64,000 bases of DNA, from the NCBI GenBank assembly GCA_947179485.1, contig OX359247.1, positions 32,030,801-32,094,800 of the forward strand, read 5' to 3'. The stretch's first letter is position 1. Every line of letters starts with the position of its first letter. The notes beneath the pieces are model-generated. The model had not been told where the DNA came from and searched no databases. It saw only the letters and a program-made list of their open reading frames with translations. A program made the position numbers and the translations under genes. Below are positions 13,163 through 23,435 of this stretch, in pieces. The DNA comes from Allacma fusca. Its lineage: Eukaryota; Arthropoda; Collembola; Symphypleona; Sminthuridae.

Positions 13163-15077
13163 ATGTCCACGGTGAAGATTAATTTCGTTTGTCAGCGATG
13201 CATGACCCCGATAAAAATTGACAGTTCTTTTGCGTCAATTGATGAACATACCTTGGCGGAATTACACTGTAAGTGATCATTTTTGGGGGAGTTTCCTTGT
13301 TTTTGAAGAGTATTAAATGGGTTTGTATGAGCTTGAAATTGAGTGGTTTGTATTTGTACTATTTTGAATATTGGATGTTATAGTGCCACTGTACGCTCCC
13401 CCACCGCTGGACTTGGATGAAGCTTCGGGATCAGGATTGTTGGACAAAATTGTTGGCCCACTGGGAGACAATGGGACCAACGGCTTTACTATAGTTGGAA
13501 ACTCACCTGAAGCGTCCTCACAGAGCCATAAGCTAAGAATCAAAGCAGAACTTTTTGACATTTTGTCCAACAATACTGAGATTGATCATCCTCTTTGTGA
13601 TGAATGCTGCGATGTTCTCATGTCACTGTTACGAAGTGAGCTACAGGATGTTGAAAGTGAATGTACACAATATAGTGATTTTCTAAAAAAGTAAGTACTT
13701 CGTGCTATGTGTTGTTAAAATTAATGAATGTTTAGATTTTGTTTTTATGCTAACTGGAAAGTAACGAATGATTAAAAATGTAGGCTTGAGACTGAACCTG
13801 ATAATGATGATATCGAAGCTTTAGAAGCCCAGCTGAAAGATGTAAGTTTCGTACAAGCGTTGAATGTTACAAATAAGTGACGAAGATTTTATCGAGTTAA
13901 ACCCTTTTGAAGCTATGGTACATGTGCTTTTTATGTGTAATATATATTATTATAATTTGTAGCTGGAAAGCGAGGAAGGGTCCCTTCGGAGAGAATTAAA
14001 TGAGCTGAAAATTGTTGAAGCCACAGCGGTCGAAACGCTCCAACGGTACAAAGGTGATCAAACTCGTCTGAAGGAGCAGGAAGAACAGTTTCTTAAGGAG
14101 TATTGCCGTCACAAGAGGCAACTTTCCGAAACGGAGGACCAGTACCAGAGGTATGCTTATATGTACATTTTCGAATTTCAATCAGTTAAAGCAGTATTTA
14201 GATTAAAATTGGAAAAAAGTAGTAAAACTTGTTTGTTTTTATACCTGATTTTGGCTTTTGATTTGTGTAGTCTCGAAAATGAACTACGATATGTGGAAAG
14301 TCAGCTAGAGAGACTGGAGAAAACTAATGCTCTGAATGCTACATTTCATATTTGGCACAGTGGACATTTTGGAACAATAAATACATTTAGGTTAGGGCGT
14401 TTGCCATCGGAACCTGTCAGTTGGGATGAAATAAATGCAGCTTGGGGCCAGACTGCTCTACTGTTAAATTCCCTAGCCAGGAAGATCAATTTCAAGTTTT
14501 CAAATTACCAAATTGTGCCTTTTGGCAATCATTCCTACATCAAGGTATGTCATTAGATCTCAGACCTGTGCACAATATCCAGAAATGAATAGGACAGCAG
14601 TAATGTTCATACATATGTATGTACGTTGATATCATACTAACGTATTGTGGCTTCAAAGGTTCTGGTTGACAATCAAGAATTACCTCTACATGGAAGTGGA
14701 GGGTTCCGTTTTTTATGGGATACTAAGTTTGATCAGGGGATGGCTGCATTTCTAGATTGTTTAAATCAGCTCCAAGCAGCTATGTTACAGCGACCCGGTC
14801 AAGAAGGTTTCGCATTGCCCTACAAAATGGAGGAGAAAGGAAAAATTGTTGACCCTACAACTCAGAAATCATATTCTATAAAGTAATTTCTATGAACTGA
14901 TTTAAACATATTGTAGTCAGCTTCTATGGAAAAGAAAAGTGAAGATGGATTTTTGATGATTTTAGAATCCAGCTAAATTCAGAAGAGCAGTGGACTAAGG
15001 CACTCAAATTTATGCTCACCAATTTGAAATGGGCTCTTGCTTGGGTGTCCTCTCAAACTGTCAACGATTCTCCGTGA
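13163..15077 (+). CDS. Atg6: Beclin-1 (Atg6/Vps30)
   Basis: Scaffold subunit of the class III PI3-kinase (Vps34) complexes that start autophagosome formation and endosomal sorting. Seven exons (13163-13268, 13384-13690, 13784-13841, 13963-14150, 14271-14544, 14659-14882, 14966-15077) join in phase to 1269 nt, 422 residues, slightly shorter than the 450-residue human protein. Visible parts: N-terminal [13 protein letters not shown] with a CxxC pair; a BH3-like segment [12 protein letters not shown] at about residues 85-96; [11 protein letters not shown] with a second Cys cluster; a coiled coil of about 120 residues; then the evolutionarily conserved domain from [20 protein letters not shown], ending with [20 protein letters not shown]. 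The residue aligned with the usual Gly of the BH3 'G-D' pair is Ala and the Asp is Glu, a conservative but notable change. Ortholog assignment is secure. Confidence 0.97.
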
Positions 15078-15081
15078 AATA

Positions 15082-15239
15082 CAGTCAACTCTCTCTATAA
15101 GGGATGTTCAAGGGACTGGAATAAATTATCCCTTATAAGCATAGTCTTGCACTGTGTAAATGGGAATTGGGACTGCATGTTTCGATCCCTTATAGCCAAA
15201 ATCCCTTAAAAGGGCATCCCTTACAGCGATAGTGCACTG
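15082..15239. mobile_element. TA-flanked MITE (pogo/mariner-like) in the beclin 3' UTR
   Basis: Imperfect inverted ends beginning CAGTCAACTC (left) and ending GTGCACTG (right) are flanked by TA on both sides. The interior repeats the word atcccttat/ataaggga in both orientations. It begins five bases after the beclin stop codon, so it should lie in the transcribed 3' UTR. At 158 bp it cannot encode a transposase. Confidence 0.65.
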
Positions 15240-15472
15240 TACTGAAAAACCGCTTGTAGTGTTCATAGCATTCCGTTATTTTATCGCATTTCGTTGTAAA
15301 AACAGACATTGAGTACGTATGACTTCGGTATATTTTTAGATTATCGCTTACAAAATTTTCGGATTAAACGCATTAACTAACTGTACAGTGGAAGCAGTAT
15401 TTTCCAATTTAATTTTGTTTCAGCTTTTACTGTCTCATCATTTCAAGAAGACAGTCTTTTGCAATTTTGTAA

Positions 15473-15478
15473 AATAAA
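15473..15478 (+). promoter_or_regulatory. Candidate poly(A) signal of beclin
   Basis: AATAAA lies 396 bases past the beclin stop and 39 bases before the stop codon of the convergent NUDT14 gene, so the two 3' ends may abut or overlap. Confidence 0.45.
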
Positions 15479-15516
15479 CTGAGGTACATTAGTTCAGTTA
15501 ATGCTAAAATTGCAAA

Positions 15517-16768
15517 TTAGTTCCCAGACCGGGACTCTTCTGCCGGAGCTTTATTGGCAAGAAACCACATAAGTCCAAACAAAAATCCTCCTGGGCTCGG
15601 CACTAGCTCTTGCGACATGAAATTGCGAACTTCTGGAATTGTCATTTCGACAACGTCAATGAACTCACCCTCACTGGCCAGACCTCCACCTAAATTAAAT
15701 TACCGAAATAAATTGTATACACTAAATCATTGTAAAGGACTAACACACAGAATGTAACAGTTTCACTATGAACTTATCACTATCATTACCTTCACTGACT
15801 TTCATTTGATCCGTAACTTCACAGTAAAACATATTTTGCTTATCACCACTAACGCCAATACCAGAGCTGCAATACGTTCAAGTCATGTAAATATAATTTT
15901 TCATCGTGGTTCCAGTACAATACTTATAAATGACAATCGGAACGTTTTGTAAATTCCACAAACCGGTAACTTATGATGTATTGAAAGTTCTCCAGCGGAA
16001 CATCATAGCCACATTCTTCCAGAACTTCCTGTTTTGCAATTTCTTTCGGACTTAACTTGGGATTATCTAAGATACCAGCGCATAGTTCGAGGGTTACTCC
16101 ACTACTAGGAGGAACTTTCGACCAGTCGATCTCCCCCTGAACTTCATTACAAACGGACTGAGCTGTTGCTGCAGTATTATAGTAAACAGCTAGAATATAG
16201 AAGAAGCATGATTGTATTTTTCCGCTTACATACATCCCATTATATACAGGCCACACTGTTGATCATTAAATTATAACAAAATTGTATATATACCTGGTCG
16301 GAATTGTTTCACAAACACAAGGACATTTCTGGTTGTATTGTAAATAATTATAGAGACGCTGGAAAAAAAAGTGAAACTTATTAAGAATAATGCTCTGAAG
16401 ACAATATTTTTACACAAATAGACTATTTATTCTTCTCGTTCATGAAACACTCCACGTAACTGGTTACAGATTTAACAAAACAACTTACCTTTCATGCAAC
16501 TTTACAAAGTCCCAAAATCGTTTTCTGCCGTTCTATTGAATTAAAAACTTAACTATTATTTAACATCATTTAAAAATATCATAGTTCAAAGAGACGCTAT
16601 AAAAGTAAACACTAGTCGCCCACAACTCTTCACTGAGTTAGTCTAAATTAATTATTGAAGCAAGACAACGAAGAGCAATTTGATTACCTGAGTAAACTCT
16701 AATCTGAAAGGCTTCAGAAATTGCGACGGTGGCATTGGCCCCACCTTGACATTTTCAATCTGTTCCAT
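15517..16768 (-). CDS. NUDT14: UDP-glucose pyrophosphatase, Nudix hydrolase (NUDT14-like)
   Basis: Nudix enzyme expected to hydrolyse UDP-glucose or ADP-ribose to the sugar/ribose phosphate plus nucleoside monophosphate (family role). Six exons on the minus strand, 16688-16768, 16489-16532, 16294-16358, 15964-16189, 15790-15866 and 15517-15689, join in phase to 666 nt, 221 residues; human NUDT14 has 222. Landmarks: start MEQIENVKVGPMPPSQFLKP, RKRFWDFVKLHES, VFVKQFRP before an acceptor, VTLELCAGILDNP leading into the Nudix box that ends QEVLEECGY (Glu pair present), SGIGVSGDKQNMFY, and C-terminal GFLFGLMWFLANKAP. The gene is tail to tail with beclin. Unspliced leader exons may lie upstream (16769-17160). 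No lesion seen. Confidence 0.95.
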
Positions 16769-17828
16769 TCCTACCACATACGAAGTCAACAAAACCTCTA
16801 ATATTTGCGGTGCTGGTCCTGGTCGTTACCTGGAGTAAAGAATATATTTATAGTAAGTATATTTAATTAATTCTTAATAATCCCTATAATAATCTCTAAT
16901 TAATTCAGTAATACCGGGAAAGTATATAATTAACTACATAACATGCACAAATCAATATACTTTTATTCATAAAAGTACAAGCTACACAGAGAGGTGACGT
17001 CGAAGGTCACAAAAATTGATTAGTTTTTCAGCACAATATATCCGTCCCTGAGTTACAATACAATACACACATAAATCTACTAAATATCGCCGTTTCGCAA
17101 ATTACTACAAAAATGCAAAGAAGCTTACCAAATAAATCGTCTCCAGAATTCCCAGCACTGCAAAATAATTTTTAATGTAGTAAAAAATTCGTCAAATACG
17201 ATAAAATACCGAGTGCTAAAACAGACAATGAGAAAACATATGTCATTTAAGATTCAAATAATAATTTGAGCACAGGTTATGATTATATAACCATTAAATG
17301 CACTAGTCCAAGTCCCAACCCAACTTGCCTGCAAATCTATGTTAAAACTGGAGTAGTTTATTACTTACGTAACTTACCTCAGTGACTGCTTTAAATTTAA
17401 AAAATCAATACTTCATGTGTAAAATTATGATGCGATTATAGATTAAATATTAACTATATCATCAAAGAAATAAAATTAAAATGGAAATTACACTGCGTGA
17501 GTTTAAATAATAAGCAATTATCAATTGTTTCAACTTTCGACTCCCGCCTTCGTCAAGCAATGGTTCACTTCGTACTTTTAACAGTTTGTTTGGGCTCAAA
17601 GGTGGCCTTTTCATTACCCTAGCCTATATCCTGCCTATAATATTAAAATCTTCTGCGGCCCCCTTATAGACCCAGAATTTCAATTTAAGATTTATGCCCC
17701 TATCCCTCAAGGCTGGTGGCGACAAGTACCTGCCTATAATCCTATATAGGCTAGCTATTAGCGTAAGGGACCGCCTACCTAGAAATTGCCCTAGCCTAGA
17801 AGACAATACTTTCCCCTACACCCCTAGA
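16769..17828. other. Upstream region of NUDT14 with degenerate 'cctatat' words
   Basis: No coding region recognised. Between about 17595 and 17800 the words cctagcctata and cctataggc recur. This matches the interior of the element at 54438-56029, and CAAAGGTGGCC near 17597 resembles that element's terminus, so this is probably a fragment of the same family. Confidence 0.4.
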
Positions 17829-17968
17829 TAATTATATTTCAGGACTCGTCCTCTATATTACATGGTAGTAGTCTCCATCTATGCATTGGTCCACGAAATT
17901 TAAAGACTTAAAATCTCACTTCTCACTATCCCGCATGGTATCACTATTACATCCATAACGGTCATTCT
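17829..17968 (+). repeat. DIRS left inverted terminal repeat
   Basis: The stretch from about 17860 to 17968 is reverse-complementary to 22302-22410, with identity by eye close to complete. The outermost 30 bases differ between the two ends (tttcaggactcgtcc here, gaagagactcgtcc at the right end). Both outer versions reappear in the internal complementary region. Confidence 0.9.
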
Positions 17969-18189
17969 CTTCATTTCGTGCATTGCGTCCACACGCTTGA
18001 TTATTAGCTCAACAGTTTGGTTCCTTGTTCAGATTTTCAGGTGGTTTTTTGGTGTTAATTAGTGTGAGGGTAAGGGTAAGACTCACATTAATTAACAAGA
18101 TCTCATTAAACAGACTGATTTTCATTATTTGAAGCCTTTTTTGTCAGAATATCTTTCATAGTGGGGTTGGCTTTATTGTCCGCAGAGTC

Positions 18190-19351
18190 ATGGGGAAAAG
18201 ATCCCGCTCAACCTCTAGTTCATCGGATGATGACACGATTGAAAGCCTGAGAAGGCAGGTGAAGTCACTGTCCAAAAAGCTCAAAAAACACTCGGGAAAA
18301 ACGAAATCACGCAGTCACAGTGACCGCAGTCCGGGAGGCTCGGCACGGAGACATGCTTCTTATTCCCGTGAAAGGAGCGAGAGTCACGCAAGCAGCGTGC
18401 CTCGAAGGCGACAATTACAACACTCCGGCAGGAGAAGTTTTACCAGGTCGATCTCACCTAGTCGCTCTCGCTCACCAAGAATTCGGAGGAGCCCTTGCCA
18501 TGTTCAGCAAAGAACTCTGAGGCATTCAGCAAGTCCACGTTACAACTTAACTGAGACTCCTCCGTCCCCGTCTGTTCTTTCCATTCACGCTCCTATAGAT
18601 CCTGACTTGAATGAGATTCTCGGAACGACAGACCGACCAAAGGAAGTAGAGGGAACCCATATTCCCGAACCGCTTGTAGCAGTTTGGTCTGATCTCATTA
18701 AAGATGGCCTGCAAACTGAAAGCTATAATAAGCTAATGGACGCACACCCAGTATCGGTAAATTGCAAGGTACTCGATGCGCCAATTCTAAATCCAGAAGT
18801 TCAAGCTAGCATAACAAAAAATGCCAAGTTGCTCAAAAAAGAGGGCTATATGGTTTCTCAGCAAAAACAGTTGTCGGCAGGAATATCTGCCGTTGCTACC
18901 GCAATCACGAGCGCTTTGGAACTGAAAGTTACAGAGTCTGGTCTCGGCAAAAGTTAAAACGGTTAAGGCTCTAAATGATGCGGGCAGACTTCTTTGCGAC
19001 TTACAGTGCAAATTATCATTAGCCCGACGAGCACATATAACTCCCACTCTCAACTTTCTAATGAAGAGCGTGGCAGATCAAACTCCTGCTGATGGTTATT
19101 TGTATGGGCAGAATTTCAAAGAGAAAATAGAAGCTGCCAAAAATATTTCTAAGGTGGGAAAGGAGTTGCGACGTGATAAACCTGGCCCGGCTAATGTTGA
19201 TAAGGCTAAAGAAACTCACGTCACACCATTTAAAAGAGCTCCTTTAAACGGGAAACGCCCGCAATACCAGAAGAAACCACTGGCGATGGGCGGGCGTTAT
19301 CACCGAGACCACCGGAGCCCCAAACGGAGTCCGCGCCGTCGGCACCATTAA
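18190..19351 (+). pseudogene. DIRS ORF1 (gag-like), frameshifted
   Basis: The ATG at 18190 opens 255 residues. Residues 1-120 are Arg/Ser-rich with many RS and SR pairs, followed by a non-basic region. The frame stops at 18957. An adjacent frame continues the same protein from about 18950 (KVKTVKALNDAGRLLCDLQ) to a basic tail RSPKRSPRRRHH at 19351. Either an indel broke the ORF or a translational shift joins the two; a plain indel is simpler. Function is assumed to be nucleic-acid binding from the basic composition and position. Confidence 0.7.
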
Positions 19352-19425
19352 ACGTAAGAACGTACGCTGGCAGATTACAATGCTTTACAAATGAATGGAG
19401 GGGTTTAACGAGAAGTACGAATATT

Positions 19426-20600
19426 TTGACCTGGACAAGGGGATTTAGACTACCATTTAAGTCAATACCACACCAGTCAATAGTACCTAAATCCATGAAA
19501 TTAAATCCATCCGAAGCAAAGGTTATGGATGCGGAAATAAAGACCTTGATTCTTAAGGGGGCTATAAAACCTTGTGAGCATAGTAATGGGGAATTTATCT
19601 CACAGGTCTTCTTAATACCAAAACCTAATGGCTCAAAGAGATTTATTTTAAATTTGAAAAAACTTAATACATTCTTGGAATGCAATCACTTCAAAATGGA
19701 GGACATTCGTTTGGCCTCAAAATTAATATGTCAAGGCGACTACATGTGTCAACTTGATCTCAAAGATGCATATTTCCTTATTCCCATTGCAAAGCGTGAT
19801 AGAAAATATTTACGATTCTACTGGAACAATCTTCTGTATGAATTTTGTTGCTTGCCTTTCGGGCTTTCTGTAGCACCCTGGCTATTCACAAAACTTCTCA
19901 AACCTGTTGTGGGGTACTTGAGGACGAAAGGCTACCGATTAGTTGTTTATATAGATGACATGATTATTTTTTCGTACTCGCACTTTGATTGTGAGAGAGA
20001 ACTTTCAGTGTGTATTTCCGTTTTAGAATCTCTGGGATTTATTATAAACTTTGAAAAATCCATGTTACAGCCTTCCCAAGAATGCGAATATTTGGGATTT
20101 CTTTTCAATTCCAAGGATATGACAATAAAAATACCCGACAAAAAATGTCAACAAATCCCCTCGAAAGACTCAAGTTCATAAGCCTCTTACAGTGCAAGGG
20201 TAATTATGAAGGGAACATGCCAATCACCTTAGCAGCTAAAAAGGATCTGCAGTGGTGGCTAAAATCGATTCCATTGAGCTTTAAATCCGTTAAAACGGTA
20301 AATTATAAGTATACAATTTTCTCCGACGCATCCAGAACAGGCTGGGGTGCCTGCATGGGTAACAAGAAAACACATGGGTTTTGGACGCGAAGAGAGCAAC
20401 AATTTCATATAAATCATTTAGAATTATTAGCAGCTTTTTATGCTTTACAGTGCTTTGTAATAAACGAATATTCTTGCGATATTTTGCTTCGTATAGATAA
20501 TACGACGGCAATAGCTTATATTAATCGAATGGGTAGTGTACAGTTTGACGATTTAAACTCTGTCACGAACACTCTGGCAATGGTGCGAGTTACGTAATAT
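19426..20600 (+). pseudogene. DIRS reverse transcriptase / RNase H, broken
   Basis: From 19426 the frame encodes RT motifs FISQVFLIPKPNGSKRFIL, QLDLKDAYFLIPI, FCCLPFGLSVAPWLFTKLL and the catalytic box VVYIDDMIIF. The frame fails near 20150 and resumes in another with NMPITLAAKKDLQWW and the RNase H start YTIFSDASRTGWGACM, then HHLELLA-like HINHLELLAAFYAL and RIDNTTAIAYINRMG. About 40-60 residues of the usual RT-RH connection are missing at the break, so a deletion accompanied the frameshift. A further shift near 20575 leads into the next ORF. Confidence 0.88.
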
Positions 20601-20601
20601 T

Positions 20602-21135
20602 ATGGTGTTTGCCAGCTACATTGCGTCAGCGGAAAATATTACTGCAGACAGAGAGTCAAGGGTACTAAGCGATGACTATGAATGGTCTCTAGATCACAAC
20701 GTTTATAATGTCCTCTGTAAGAAATTCGGCACTCCGGAAATAGATTTGTTTGCTACATATGGAAATTCTAAATGCCGTATGTTTGCTAGTTGGTACCCAG
20801 ATCCTTATTCTAGCTACGTAGACGCTTTCACAGTTACTTGGAGGTCCTTTTATTTCTATGCCTTTCCTCCTTTTGCCATGATACTGAGAGTTTTACAAAA
20901 AATTGCGTCTGAAGAAGCATGTGGAATTGTAATTGTTCCGGACTGGCCAACACAGGCATGGTTCCCCATGTTTCGGGACCTATTGGTATCACCGGCAGTT
21001 AAGATTAACCCACGGAAAACACTTTTATCTTCTAATTCCAGAGCTCAACATCCACTGTGGAGGTCCTTGTCCCTGTTGGCCGGCAAGCTTTCCGGCAAGG
21101 GTTCAAAAAACAAGGGGTACCTGAAAGCTGCATAG
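20602..21135 (+). CDS. DIRS RNase H C-terminus and downstream DIRS-specific domain
   Basis: 177 residues in a third frame. It begins with the end of RNase H (ASAENITADRESR) and continues with the DIRS/Ngaro-style block PEIDLFATYGNSKCRMFASW and YAFPPFAMILRVLQKI. Its end overlaps the recombinase ORF by 79 bases in a different frame. I see no separate N6-adenine methyltransferase domain, which many DIRS elements carry here. Confidence 0.75.
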   Translation: MVFASYIASAENITADRESRVLSDDYEWSLDHNVYNVLCKKFGTPEIDLFATYGNSKCRMFASWYPDPYSSYVDAFTVTWRSFYFYAFPPFAMILRVLQKIASEEACGIVIVPDWPTQAWFPMFRDLLVSPAVKINPRKTLLSSNSRAQHPLWRSLSLLAGKLSGKGSKNKGYLKAA

Positions 21136-22043
21136 ACACTATGTTATCCTCAATGACCGTATCAACTTTAAATCAATATTCGTCTGCAATAAAAGGTTGG
21201 CATGCCTACTGCCAACACGAAAATGTCGACCTTTTTAGCTCCTCAACGCAAAATGTGTTACAATACTTACAGAAAAGGTTTGAGGAAGGGGCTTCATATG
21301 CCACACTAAACACCATCAGATCCGCTGTATCTTTAATCTCAGGTGGAAGCATAGGTCAAGACCAAAATGTTTCTCGATTTTTTAAGGGGCTCGGGAATTT
21401 AAGACCTCCTAAGCCACGCTATGACCAAACATGCGATCCTCAGCTTGTTCTTACTTACTTAAAGTCTCTCCCTAACACGGCCGAATTGGGGCTAGAAAAA
21501 CTGACCCTTAAGCTCGCAGGTCTACTGGCATTAACTACAGCTCATAGAGTTCAGACGTTCTCAAAAATAAAGCTACAAGATATTAAATTCGATAATGAAG
21601 GGACGAAGATCTTGGTTTCGGCAAGGATAAAAACGTCAAGAATTTCAAAACCCCAACCATGTCTATATCTTCCAAGTTTTAAATCAGACCCAGAGTTATG
21701 TCCCAACATTACTTTGCTTGCGTACCTAAACCTTACTGCATCCTTACGACACGACTGTGAATCCTTGTTTATATCAATAACAAAACCTCACAAGGGAGTT
21801 ACTGCACAGACTATAGGCAGATGGATAAAAATATTGCTGAAAAACAGCGGTATTAATACAGATACTTTTTCTGCTCATAGTACCAGGCACGCTTCAACTT
21901 CAGCAGCCTCCAGACAAGGCGTAAATATCGAAGTCATTCGCAAAACAGCAGGCTGGACGCCATCGTCATCAGTTTTTGCAACTTTCTACCAACGTCCGAT
22001 TGTAGATAATACAGTTTTCTCAAATTCTGTCCTAAAAATGTAA
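21057..22043 (+). CDS. DIRS tyrosine recombinase
   Basis: Open frame of 328 residues without internal stops. Counting from 21057, the catalytic set is visible: Arg near 164 (LTTAHRVQTFSK), the HxxR box at 274-277 (FSAHSTRHAS), a Trp at 300 in RKTAGW, and the nucleophile candidate Tyr311 in FATFYQRP. The first codon of the frame is GTG inside the upstream ORF. The first ATG is at about 21141, so expression probably depends on the overlap or on internal initiation. The enzyme would integrate the circular cDNA. It is the only intact ORF of the element. Confidence 0.9.
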   Translation: MEVLVPVGRQAFRQGFKKQGVPESCIDTMLSSMTVSTLNQYSSAIKGWHAYCQHENVDLFSSSTQNVLQYLQKRFEEGASYATLNTIRSAVSLISGGSIGQDQNVSRFFKGLGNLRPPKPRYDQTCDPQLVLTYLKSLPNTAELGLEKLTLKLAGLLALTTAHRVQTFSKIKLQDIKFDNEGTKILVSARIKTSRISKPQPCLYLPSFKSDPELCPNITLLAYLNLTASLRHDCESLFISITKPHKGVTAQTIGRWIKILLKNSGINTDTFSAHSTRHASTSAASRQGVNIEVIRKTAGWTPSSSVFATFYQRPIVDNTVFSNSVLKM

Positions 22044-22123
22044 TTTCAAGGCCATTGAATATGAATAAAATTGGTGCGATCAGAGAATTGCTGGACAGTG
22101 GTTTCCGGTTTGCACTTTAAACA

Positions 22124-22234
22124 ACTACCATGTAATATAGAGGACGAGTCCTGAAATATAATTAGATGATTAAACTAAACTTACCTTGCGGTTTAATCAT
22201 AATTATATGAAGAGACTCGTCCGAATATATTACA
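22124..22234 (+). repeat. DIRS internal complementary region
   Basis: Its left half is the reverse complement of the element's left end (17829-17868). Its right half is the reverse complement of the right end (about 22408-22485). The two meet at a shared tataatta. In the DIRS1 model this region templates joining of the cDNA ends. Confidence 0.9.
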
Positions 22235-22301
22235 CCCGCCCTCCCAGTCATTTCGCGTAATGCTCATGACTCCCCAATAAACAAACCGGAAATGCTTTAA
22301 A

Positions 22302-22485
22302 AGAATGACCGTTATGGATGTAATAGTGATACCATGCGGGATAGTGAGAAGTGAGATTTTAAGTCTTTAAATTTCGTGGACCAATGCATAGATGGAGACT
22401 ACTACCATGTAATATATTCGGACGAGTCTCTTCATATAATTATGATTAAACCGCAAGGTAAGTTTAGTTTAATCATCTAATTATA
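22302..22485 (+). repeat. DIRS right inverted terminal repeat plus right-end extension
   Basis: 22302-22410 mirrors the left repeat. The last ~75 bases, through ctaattata, are the right-end-specific part copied into the internal complementary region. Confidence 0.88.
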
Positions 22486-23049
22486 CACGCTTACACACAT
22501 GAATGTAAGCACATGTGGAAATCGCCATGCCGCTTCAAAACAAACTAACAATAAGGGAGTGTGCACATATTACCTTTCACTTTTGGGGGAGGGAGGGGGT
22601 CTTGAAGCTGATGATTTTGTGTATACCAAGGGGAGGGTGGGGGTAACTTGCTGATGATGTTTCACCTATTCTCAGAAAAATATGAGGAATAAACAGGGAT
22701 AATTGTTAGACAAAGTGTTTTTGTAGCAACCTTTTATTGCTGAAAGACCACTGATACATTTTATATACACACGTAAGTCATACATTATTTCAAATATCTG
22801 TCAACCATGAGCATTCCGAAAAATCTTGGCTTATATAGGAATGGTTACAAAATCACGTTAGTCAATCTCAGTATGTTTTTCAAATATTTCATTCTCACGA
22901 TTCCAGTTACTGTTGCATTTAGTGCTAACAATACTTCAGGTGCTGACAGTGTCAACTGTGAACATGCTGGCAATATTACAGGAAGTGTTGAAATAAAAGA
23001 GGCCAGCATGTGTCACGCATTTTAGAATTATTCCTGTAAGCTCGACAAC
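22486..23049. other. Spacer, no gene seen
   Basis: Contains G-rich patches (ggggagggaggggg near 22583-22605) but no recognisable gene. A 72-residue open frame at 22807-23025 has a hydrophobic stretch but no known family and no supporting context, so I do not call it. Confidence 0.4.
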
Positions 23050-23435
23050 TAGTGAGGCCAATGGTCTGGTCTGATCCAGATTTTATGAAACTGGTGCGGT
23101 CCAAAGCCCAGACCAGACCATTTTTGATCCAGTTTTTTGGACCAGACCATTTTTGGTCCAGTTTTTCGGACCAGACCAATAAGCTGATCCAGTCATTTGG
23201 ACCAGACTAGACCAATGACCATGGTTCAGAAAACCATTGAGAGCAATTACATTTTTAATATGTTCCATAGGATTTCGTTAACTCATAATTTTTTATTTTG
23301 CGTACTTTTGGGACCATGCTCCTGAGGTCTGGTCTGGTCCAAAAGTTGGATCAGATCGGACCAGGCCATACAAATCTGGGACCAGACCAATAACGGACCA
23401 TAAATAATGGTCCGGCCCGGACCATTGGCATCCCT
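23050..23435. mobile_element. hAT-like element, 'ggaccaga' word family
   Basis: Ends TAGTGAGGCCAATGGTC and (reverse complement of the right end) TAGGGATGCCAATGGTC match except for two positions. The flanks TCGACAAC and ACCACAAC agree at 6 of 8 positions, consistent with an old 8-bp duplication. The interior is filled by the words ggaccagacc and tggtccagt in both orientations. Confidence 0.6.

Larger units (their letters stand above)
17829..22485 (+). mobile_element. DIRS-type tyrosine-recombinase retrotransposon, full length but frameshifted
   Basis: About 4.66 kb. The architecture is the DIRS1 type: split inverted terminal repeats at both ends, and near the right end an internal complementary region (22124-22234) that reads as the reverse complement of the extreme left end joined to that of the extreme right end. 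Coding order is an SR-rich gag-like ORF, reverse transcriptase/RNase H, a DIRS-specific region, then a tyrosine recombinase. There is no integrase and no evident target-site duplication, as expected when integration is by a tyrosine recombinase. Frameshifts in gag and RT/RH suggest this copy is inactive. Confidence 0.92.
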
